Source of the DNA: DASSJT01 sp963715025
GTDB taxonomy: Bacteria; Actinomycetota; Actinomycetes; Actinomycetales; Dermatophilaceae
Assembly (NCBI GenBank): GCA_963715025.1
Contig: CAVQQQ010000002.1
Span: 434,001 to 498,000, forward strand
Length of the DNA stretch: 64,000 nt
Reading direction: 5' to 3'
The translations under genes were made by a program, and so were the position numbers. The notes beneath the pieces are model-generated. The model saw only the letters and a list, made by a program, of their open reading frames with translations. It did not search any database and was not told the origin of the DNA. This document shows, piece after piece, positions 58,066-64,000 of this stretch. How positions within the stretch are numbered: position 1 is the first letter of the stretch; every line of letters starts with the position of its first letter.

Positions 58066-58945
58066 GCTCCTCCTCGCCGGCGCCGACGATCGCCGCGGCG
58101 TCGACGAGGACGCCGACCGCTGCCGGCGTCCACGGCCCCTGGGTGATGACCACAGCGTGGTCGACGCCCAGGTCGTGGAGCGCCGCACAGCGGTCGGCGA
58201 GCTCCTCGGGTGCCTCGCCAGGGCGGACCGCGGTGCTGACCGTCTTCTCGATGTCGTCGTACGGACGCCGAACCTCCTCGCAGTGGCGGCGGAGAACCCC
58301 CAGCTTGCGCCGCAGGGTCTTGCCTCCGTCAGGGATGTCGAAGAGGTTGCAGGCATCTGCGTACTGAGCGACCAGCCGCAACGTCTTCTGCTCACCTGCG
58401 CCGCCGATCAGAACGCGCACACGGGGACGCTGGAGTGGCTGTGGCACGCTCTCCGGGCGGGCGAGCTGGTAGTGCCGTCCCTCGAAGGGCGACGCGTCGC
58501 CCGCTGCCATCTGATCGCCAAGCCGCAGCGTCTCCTCCAGGCGCTCGAAGCGCTCCACTGTGGGGGGCAGATCCAAGCCCATCCACTCCGCCTCGGACTG
58601 CTGGTAGCCCGCGCCGATGCCGAGCCACGCCCGGCCGCCGCTCAGCACGTCGAGGGTCGTGACCGCCTTCAGCAGCACCGCAGGCGCCCGGAACGTAACG
58701 GCACTGACCATCGCGCCGAGCCCGATCCGGCTGGTCTGGCCGGCAAGGAAGCCCAGCACGGTGTAGGCCTCCAGCATGTCCCGGTCCCCCTGGGCGCGTG
58801 GATCGGCCTGGAGCAGGTGGTCGTTGACCCACAGGGTGTCGAGGCCGCCGGAGTCGGCGGCCATCGCGACCTCGCCCAGGGCCCGGGCCGTCGCCCCCGC
58901 GCCGCCGGGCCAGCTGTAGTTCGTGACATTCAGGCTGATCTTCAT
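58055..58945 (-). CDS. F420-dependent-type LLM class oxidoreductase (TIGR03560-like), 296 aa
   Basis: TIM-barrel luciferase-like protein with the landmarks LNVTNYSWPG, SGGLDTLWVNDHLLQADP (near residue 36), RIGLGAMVSAVTFR (near 75), GRAWLGIGAGYQQSE (near 105) and VLIGGAGEQKTLRLVAQYAD (near 185). The pattern fits TIGR03560 probable F420-dependent oxidoreductases, implying coenzyme F420 in the organism. ATG 58945 is chosen with AGGAGGTGTCC nine bases upstream; the in-frame upstream extension is unsupported. Confidence 0.87.
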   Translation of the reverse strand: MKISLNVTNYSWPGGAGATARALGEVAMAADSGGLDTLWVNDHLLQADPRAQGDRDMLEAYTVLGFLAGQTSRIGLGAMVSAVTFRAPAVLLKAVTTLDVLSGGRAWLGIGAGYQQSEAEWMGLDLPPTVERFERLEETLRLGDQMAAGDASPFEGRHYQLARPESVPQPLQRPRVRVLIGGAGEQKTLRLVAQYADACNLFDIPDGGKTLRRKLGVLRRHCEEVRRPYDDIEKTVSTAVRPGEAPEELADRCAALHDLGVDHAVVITQGPWTPAAVGVLVDAAAIVGAGEEELRT

Positions 58946-59139
58946 GGTTGGACACCTCCTGGGTCGTCCCCAGTCTTGGACGAGCACGCCGGCGCAGCAT
59001 CGGCCCCAGGGAGTAAGTGACCGTTACCCACGAGGTGTAGTTCTGGGCAGAGAGACTGCGCCCCCAGAGGCCCGGCTGCCGGCGCCCGAGGGCCAAGGCT
59101 GCTGGCACCCGTGGGCCCGGGACCCAGGGTCGCCTCTCA

Positions 59140-59159
59140 GGCCGCCCCTCAGGGCGGCC
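59140..59159 (-). terminator. Hairpin downstream of the DUF2807 gene
   Basis: 8-bp perfect arms GGCCGCCC/GGGCGGCC around a 4-nt loop, 14 bp past the stop of the minus-strand DUF2807 gene and flanked by two copies of CCTCTCAG. Confidence 0.6.
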
Positions 59160-59172
59160 TCTCAGAGCCGAC

Positions 59173-59835
59173 TCAGGGGCGGGTGACCACGGCGCCGCCC
59201 GATGTGGTGACATCCACGACCTGCGGGGATCCGCGAAGCGTCAGCACCACACCGCCCGATGCCTGTCCCTTGACGGATCCCGTCGCCGAGACCGTAGCCT
59301 TCACACCGCCCGAGAGGTCGACGGAGGCGTCGGTCGAGGCGAGGTCGCCCGCCTCCACGATGGCCCCGCCGCTGGCCGAGAGGTCGAACGCGTTCGACCT
59401 GCCGGACAGGGTGAGGATCGCCCCACCGCTGACACTCACGGTGAGGCTCGGAACGTCGATCTTGGACGCCGAGCCGTGGGCACCGCCTGACAGCCTCAGG
59501 TCGCGCACCTCCGGGGCGGTCACGCTGACCGTGACGCCATCGGACGTGACGTAGCTGCGCGTTGCATCGACAGTCAGCGTCCCTCCAGAGACCTCTGTGG
59601 TGACGACCTTCTGGATGTTGGCCTGTGCCCGGACCGCGACGCGCGCCGGCTTTCCCTGCACGAGTTCGAGGCGGATGCCGTGACTCACCTCGATGGCGCT
59701 GAAGGCGGGAACCGAGCGCTCCTCGACCGTGACCGAGCCCGATCCGGCTACACCGCCGCCCGTCCCGCCGACGAAGCAGCCCGCCAGAGTCATTACCGCT
59801 GCTGCAGCGAAACCCGCCGCTGACCTGACCCCCAT
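59173..59835 (-). CDS. DUF2807 (GIN-domain) lipoprotein, 220 aa
   Basis: The signal peptide ends in the lipobox TLAGC (Cys near residue 20). The rest is a beta-solenoid with repeating D-L-S-A-S-G-G-A patterns (LRLSGGAHGSASKIDV, FDLSASGGAIVEAGDL, VDLSGGVKATV), characteristic of DUF2807/GIN domains, which may bind cell-envelope components. GGGAGG precedes ATG 59835. It is divergent from the DUF4389 gene, with a palindrome between them. Confidence 0.86.
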   Translation of the reverse strand: MGVRSAAGFAAAAVMTLAGCFVGGTGGGVAGSGSVTVEERSVPAFSAIEVSHGIRLELVQGKPARVAVRAQANIQKVVTTEVSGGTLTVDATRSYVTSDGVTVSVTAPEVRDLRLSGGAHGSASKIDVPSLTVSVSGGAILTLSGRSNAFDLSASGGAIVEAGDLASTDASVDLSGGVKATVSATGSVKGQASGGVVLTLRGSPQVVDVTTSGGAVVTRP

Positions 59836-59992
59836 CTGCAACCTCCCTGCCGAAGTCACGAACAGCGTGGCTGCCCACGCGCGAGGGGCGACAGGGCTAT
59901 ACGTCCCCCTGTCCGGGAAGTCTCCGCGTGAAGGATGCCGTGGGGACCGGGACTTACGGCTCTGCACAGCCGCTCGGGCAGCGTCAACGCTG

Positions 59993-60012
59993 GTGGGTGA
60001 CTGGACACCCAC
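59993..60012. promoter_or_regulatory. Palindrome upstream of the DUF4389 gene
   Basis: GTGGGTG and CACCCAC, perfect 7-bp arms separated by six bases, 16 bp before the start at 60028. It could be an operator or a cis element in the leader. Confidence 0.4.
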
Positions 60013-60027
60013 GACTTGGGAGCACTC

Positions 60028-61536
60028 ATGAGCACACCCACGACCCCTGTACATGTCCGGGCCTCCCTGGACCCGCATCTGAGCCGCTGGCTGTGGCTGG
60101 TCAAGTGGCTTCTGGCGGTGCCGCATTACTTCGTCCTGGCATTTCTGTGGCTCGCCTTCATCGTCCTGAGCGTGGTGGCGATGGTGGCCATCCTGTTCAC
60201 CGGCCGCTACCCGCGCAGCATCTTCGACTTCAACGTCGGCGTCCTCCGCTGGAGCTGGCGCGTCGCCTATTACACCTACGGGGCGCTCGGCACCGACCAG
60301 TACCCGCCGTTCTCCCTGGCCGAGGTCCCGGAGTACCCGGCGAAGTTCTCTGTGGACTACCCGGAGCACCTGTCCCAAGGCCTCGTCCTGGTGAAGTGGT
60401 GGCTCCTGGCTGTGCCGCACTACCTGATCGTGGGGCTGCTCGTCAGCGGGACCTACTTCACCGCGCAGGGATGGGACAGTAACCAGGAGTGGCGCTCAGG
60501 CACCGGGCTGATCGGCATCCTGGTGCTGATCGCGGCCGTCGCACTTCTCTTCACGGGCCGGTACCCCAGGTCGCTGTTCGACCTGATCATCGGCCTCAAC
60601 CGCTGGGTGCTCAGGGTCGCGGCCTACAGCGCACTAATGACCGACACCTACCCGCCGTTCCGGCTGGACATGGGGCCTGACGACCCTGGCCCGGGCAGCG
60701 TGGCGCTGCGGTCCTCGGGCGGCACACCACTCAGCCCTCCAACGGCACCGGTCACGGATGCCCCCCGGCCAACGCAGGGCGCCCCCGGGGAGGGAATGCC
60801 AGGACCAGCCCAGGGCGTGCCTCAGCCGCCGACTGGTCGGTGGTCGGCGGGCCGGATCACCGCCTTGGTGCTCGGGTGTGTCCTGGTCCTCGCTGGTACG
60901 GCGGCAGCGGTCGCGGGGGTCGTGGGCGTGGCCTTCGACCGGGCCGCACGCGACAGCAGCGGGCTGCTGATGACCGCATCCGCACCGCTCAGCAGCAGCG
61001 GTTATGCCGTGTCGTCCGAAACGGCCCAGCTCCAGTTCCCGGAAGTGGGGCCGTTCACAGCTGACCGCTTCCTGGGGAGGGTCCGCATCACGGTCACGCC
61101 GACCGGCGGCCAGCCGGCGTTCGTGGGCATCGGGCGGTCTGCCGATGTCGCGGGCTACCTGAGCGGGGTCCAGCACTCGGTGCTCAGCCGATTCGGAACG
61201 GGACTGGGCCGCGACACCGTGCCGCTCTACCGGCAGGTCCCCGGCGGCGCCCCCGCCCAGTCCCCCTCGGCGGCCAACGTGTGGGTGGCCGATGCCAGCG
61301 GAGCCGGGCGGCAGACGCTGGACTGGGTCGCGGAGTCAGGCGATTGGACGATCGTCGTGATGAATGCCGATGCATCCGCGGGCGTTCAGACCGACGTCCG
61401 GATCGGCGCGACCTTCCCGTCGCTCGGAACCGCGGCCGGGATCGTGCTGCTGGTGGCGGCGCTGCTGCTCGTTGCGGGCTTCGTCACTGTCGCGCTGTCA
61501 CTGCGGGGGAATCCGCGCGTCGGACCCGGCGTCTGA
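60028..61536 (+). CDS. DUF4389 membrane protein, 502 aa
   Basis: Two DUF4389 repeats (residues about 10-110 and 115-215), each with two helices and the signature TGRYPRSIFDFNVGVLRWSW / TGRYPRSLFDLIIGLNRWVL and a YPPF turn. A Pro-rich linker (about 215-270), another membrane helix (about 275-305), an extracytoplasmic beta domain and a final C-terminal helix (near 480) follow. DUF4389 is actinobacterial and uncharacterised; the modular build suggests envelope sensing or lipid contact. ATG 60028 follows GGGAG. Confidence 0.86.
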   Translation: MSTPTTPVHVRASLDPHLSRWLWLVKWLLAVPHYFVLAFLWLAFIVLSVVAMVAILFTGRYPRSIFDFNVGVLRWSWRVAYYTYGALGTDQYPPFSLAEVPEYPAKFSVDYPEHLSQGLVLVKWWLLAVPHYLIVGLLVSGTYFTAQGWDSNQEWRSGTGLIGILVLIAAVALLFTGRYPRSLFDLIIGLNRWVLRVAAYSALMTDTYPPFRLDMGPDDPGPGSVALRSSGGTPLSPPTAPVTDAPRPTQGAPGEGMPGPAQGVPQPPTGRWSAGRITALVLGCVLVLAGTAAAVAGVVGVAFDRAARDSSGLLMTASAPLSSSGYAVSSETAQLQFPEVGPFTADRFLGRVRITVTPTGGQPAFVGIGRSADVAGYLSGVQHSVLSRFGTGLGRDTVPLYRQVPGGAPAQSPSAANVWVADASGAGRQTLDWVAESGDWTIVVMNADASAGVQTDVRIGATFPSLGTAAGIVLLVAALLLVAGFVTVALSLRGNPRVGPGV

Positions 61537-61553
61537 GGTAAGAAGCCGCATTG

Positions 61554-61589
61554 CGGGTGCCGCCACCCGAGTTGGGATGGCGGCGCCCG
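61554..61589 (+). terminator. Hairpin after the DUF4389 gene
   Basis: Arms beginning CGGGTGCCGCCA and ending TGGCGGCGCCCG pair over 12 bp with one G-U, loop about 12 nt, starting 18 bp after the stop. Confidence 0.72.
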
Positions 61590-61637
61590 TAACGGCATGC
61601 TTGGGTTCACCACCAGAAGCCGGCACCAGGAGCGTGA

Positions 61638-62649
61638 GTGAGCGGGAACCGCCCCGACGAGGCCGACAGCGCCCGGCCCCAGTCCGAGGCCGATGCAGCT
61701 GCTGCGCGAATCGCCGAACTCGTGCGCCGGTCCAGTGAACGCAGGCAGCAGCCGGTCCCCAGCAGCGCGGAGGGCGACGAGGCGCCACAGGGCGAGGCCA
61801 CACCCTCGTCCGGCGCCCCGTACGACGACGGACCGACTCCTGGCTCGAGCCCGGTCCCTCCCGGCGGTGGGGGAGCGACGCCGGTTCCCGCGGACGCGCA
61901 GCCCCCCGCCGCCGAGCGCTCCGCCGAGACCGCGACCGAACGCACGGCCGAGCTTCCAGCGGTCCCCGGCCACCCGGCATACCCGGACTCGAGCGCGGTC
62001 CCGCCGCAGCCGGAGTAGCGGGCGCGGCGGTTCCGGCGGGCGTCCAACCGGTCAGCGCCCTGTCCCGGGCCTCTTGCGCGACCGACGGGTGGTGGCGGCG
62101 CTGGCCGCCGCGGCGGCCGTCATGGTCGCGGTCATGGTGTGGCTCGTCGCCGCCGGCCCTGGCGAGCCGCCTGCCGCCAAGCCCAAGCCCTCTGCAACGG
62201 CCTCAGTCCCCGGTGGCTACACGGTGAAGGCGAGCGACACCGTCACCGACTGCCGCGCCAACTCCCGCGGCAAGGTGCAGCAGGCCTTCTCCGAGACGCC
62301 CTGCCGCCATGCCGAGCGATACCTCGCGACGGGTGTCGTCGACGGCAGGCCGGTGCTGTACGTCGTCTCGCGCACGACGATGCGGAGCGCTTCCGACGCC
62401 GCGGCCATCAGGGTGGTCATCGACGGCACCGGCACGGGCAACATCAACGACCTGCTGCGTGACGGCGTGACCTACCCCGGTGCTCCCACGAAGATGCCGC
62501 GGTCCGGGTACGCCTCCTTGCAGGACGGCGCGGTGCTCGTGGTCGCGGAGGCGGGTTTCACCGACGGCGGGGCGAGCTCCAACACCGACCCCAGGCTGCG
62601 GGCTGCTGCGGCCGCGGCCGCGAAGCACGTGGTGGACCTGCCCAGCTGA
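61638..62649 (+). pseudogene. Pro-rich single-pass membrane protein split by a frameshift near 62010
   Basis: GTG 61638 (AGGAG upstream) starts a Glu/Ala-rich helical part (DEADSARPQSEADAAAARIA) and a Pro/Gly-rich linker that ends at a stop at 62016-62018. In the +1 frame the sequence continues without a break: RGGSGGRPTGQRPVPGLLRD, a membrane helix (VVAALAAAAAVMVAVMVWLV) and an extracytoplasmic domain of about 150 residues with two cysteines (VTDCRA, ETPCRHA) ending KHVVDLPS. One extra base in GAGTAGC would explain this; the intact protein would be about 336 aa. It could alternatively be two genes, the second starting at a GTG near 62086. Function unknown. Confidence 0.6.
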
Positions 62650-62741
62650 CGCCCCCTGCAGCTCGGGACTCGGGCAGCCGGCCGGCCGCCCTTCCCGCCG
62701 CGCTCGCCTCTGCGCCGGAACGGGCCGGAACGGCCGGGCCG

Positions 62742-64000
62742 TCAGGCAATCCGTCGGTCGCCCGGCAGGGACACGCGCAGCCACCGGTAGCCGTACCCCT
62801 CGAGCTTGACCTCGACGTGGCCCTCCTCGAGCTCCGTTCGCCCCTCCTGGAGCAGGTCGACGAGAACGGTGCCTGGCTCGGTCCACGACAGGTCCAGCGG
62901 CACCGTGCAGGGTTCCGAGCCCAGGTTGTGCACGGCCACCATGGCCCACTCGTCGCAGCGGCTGAGGTGCGCGAGCACCGAGGCGTGGGGCTGCTGGAGG
63001 GTTTGGAACTCCGCCCACCCCAGCTCGGGCGACTGCCGGTAGCGGTGGATCAGCTGGCGCATGAAGGACAGCAGGGATTCCGGGTCGTTCCGCTGGTCGG
63101 CCACGTTGACGTACTGCGGGGCGTACGCACCCCCCGGCAATGGCCGCGCGAGCTTGCGGGGCGGCGCGGTCGAGAACCCCCCGTTCGCGTCGGGCGTCCA
63201 CTGCATCGGCGTGCGGACGGCCATGCGCTCCGGCAGGTCGGGGTTGTCGCCCATCCCGATCTCCTCGCCGTAGAACAGCACGGGAGTGCCCGGGGTGGAG
63301 AACAGGAGCGAGTACGCCATGCGGATGCGCCGCTGGTCGCCGCCCAGCATGGGCGGCAGCCGGCGCCGCAGGCCTCGGCCATAGAGCTGCATCTCAGGCT
63401 CCGGGCCGAACGCCGCGAACACCTCGGCACGCTCCTCCTCGCTGAGCTTGTCGAGCGTCAGCTCGTCGTGGTTGCGCAGGAAGGTCGCCCACTGGCTGTC
63501 GGGGTCGACCTTGGGCCGCGCCTGCAGCGCCTCGACGAGGGGTGTCGCGTCCCCCCGGGCCATGGCCAGGTAGAAGGCCTGCATCCCGATGAAGTCGAAC
63601 TGCATCGTCAACTCCCCGCCCTGTTCTCCGCCGAAGAACTTGGCCTGCTCCTCGTGGGGGACGTTGACCTCACCCAGCAGGATGCCGTCGCCGACCCGCC
63701 GGGACAGGTAGGAGCGAAGGTGCCTCAGGTACATGTGGGGGTCGAAGGCGAACTCGTGTTCGGCGTCGGGGAGCTTGTCCGGGGTGAACATGAACGGGAC
63801 GGCGTCGACGCGGAAGCCGGAAAGCCCGAGCTCCAGCCAGAACCCCATCGTCTTGGCGATCTCGTTGCGAACCTCGGGGTTGCCGATGTTGAGGTCGGGC
63901 TGGCTCTTGTAGAAGTGGTGGAGGTAGTACTCGCCGGTCCGCTCGTCGAACTCCCAGATGCTGTCCTCCTCGCCCGGGAAGACCACCTGCGAGGAGGTGT
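62742..64000 (-). CDS. GH13 trehalose-synthase-like alpha-amylase family protein (5' end beyond window)
   Basis: Only the C-terminal 420 residues or so are inside the window. Visible GH13 regions: FWLELGLSGFRVDAVPF (catalytic Asp in region II), GILLGEVNVPHE (Glu, region III) and TFLRNHDELTL (region IV HD). LLFSTPGTPVLFYGEEIGMG and the C-terminal beta domain (VSLPGDRRIA) complete it. The pattern matches trehalose synthase (TreS)-type enzymes that interconvert maltose and trehalose, rather than a secreted amylase; no signal can be checked. It converges with the split membrane protein gene. Confidence 0.85.
   Translation of the reverse strand, partial: TSSQVVFPGEEDSIWEFDERTGEYYLHHFYKSQPDLNIGNPEVRNEIAKTMGFWLELGLSGFRVDAVPFMFTPDKLPDAEHEFAFDPHMYLRHLRSYLSRRVGDGILLGEVNVPHEEQAKFFGGEQGGELTMQFDFIGMQAFYLAMARGDATPLVEALQARPKVDPDSQWATFLRNHDELTLDKLSEEERAEVFAAFGPEPEMQLYGRGLRRRLPPMLGGDQRRIRMAYSLLFSTPGTPVLFYGEEIGMGDNPDLPERMAVRTPMQWTPDANGGFSTAPPRKLARPLPGGAYAPQYVNVADQRNDPESLLSFMRQLIHRYRQSPELGWAEFQTLQQPHASVLAHLSRCDEWAMVAVHNLGSEPCTVPLDLSWTEPGTVLVDLLQEGRTELEEGHVEVKLEGYGYRWLRVSLPGDRRIA

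Noticed and set aside
1..64000. CRISPR arrays, tRNA or rRNA genes, integrases, transposases and phage genes
   Set aside because: No regularly spaced repeat series, no cloverleaf or conserved rRNA sequence, and no recombinase-like reading frame were seen.

Overview
The window is one contiguous piece of a high-GC, densely packed bacterial chromosome. Codon use (nearly all G/C at third positions), frequent GTG starts, ATGA/GTGA overlaps, apparently leaderless genes, an F420-type oxidoreductase, HypC plus a group 3b-like NiFe hydrogenase, DUF6390, an AftA-like arabinosyltransferase and a MalT/LAL-type LuxR regulator all point to Actinomycetota. An aerobic soil-type member of Micrococcales (Intrasporangiaceae-like) is the best guess, but this is inference from gene content only. 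No rRNA, tRNA, CRISPR array, integrase, transposase or phage gene was seen.

Layout. 0-6 kb: a membrane protein, a small SHOCT-type membrane protein, a HerA-like ATPase, a class II amidotransferase and a pair of small unknown genes; three of the minus-strand genes carry the same 17-bp inverted repeat 59-70 bp upstream of their starts. 6-17 kb: a LAL regulator (split by one frameshift), then a tightly overlapping operon for a cytoplasmic NAD(P)-type NiFe hydrogenase with a cyclic-nucleotide-binding protein, endopeptidase, HypC, an EamA transporter and DUF6390, followed by a flavodoxin-like gene. 17-26 kb: a membrane phosphatase/sulfatase-superfamily protein and a CDP-alcohol phosphatidyltransferase, then a plus-strand cluster (MDR dehydrogenase, PTPS-fold protein, GT4, methyltransferase, flippase-like protein, RibD-type reductase, GTP cyclohydrolase II) that looks like an uncharacterised pathway starting from GTP and ending in a glycosylated, methylated, exported product. 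26-48 kb: a stress/envelope region with two P-type ATPases, AftA-like and GT2-methyltransferase proteins, GtrA, a hydrolase-glycosyltransferase fusion under a TetR repressor, HdeD-like, SRPBCC, MFS, PEP synthase, SPW, CPBP protease, a membrane alpha/beta hydrolase and a CDF transporter. 49-53 kb: gnd with larE-larB, and convergent larC (nickel-pincer cofactor). 53-64 kb: a Tat-exported metallophosphoesterase, a glycoside hydrolase gene wrecked by about twenty frame changes, an F420-type oxidoreductase, a DUF2807 lipoprotein, a DUF4389 protein, a split Pro-rich membrane protein and a GH13 trehalose-synthase-like gene running off the right edge.

Most notable regulatory signal: three genes (P-type ATPase, SRPBCC protein, PEP synthase) each have a DosR/DevR-like box whose centre lies exactly 42.5 bp upstream of the first base of the start codon, as expected for class II activation of leaderless transcripts. 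Together with the hydrogenase this suggests a hypoxia/dormancy programme. A GTATGCCG octamer is conspicuously over-used throughout, in different reading frames and between genes. Several single-base frame breaks (about 7.51, 23.4-23.5, 33.05, 55.8-58.0 and 62.01 kb) could be real decay or sequencing error and should be checked on reads.
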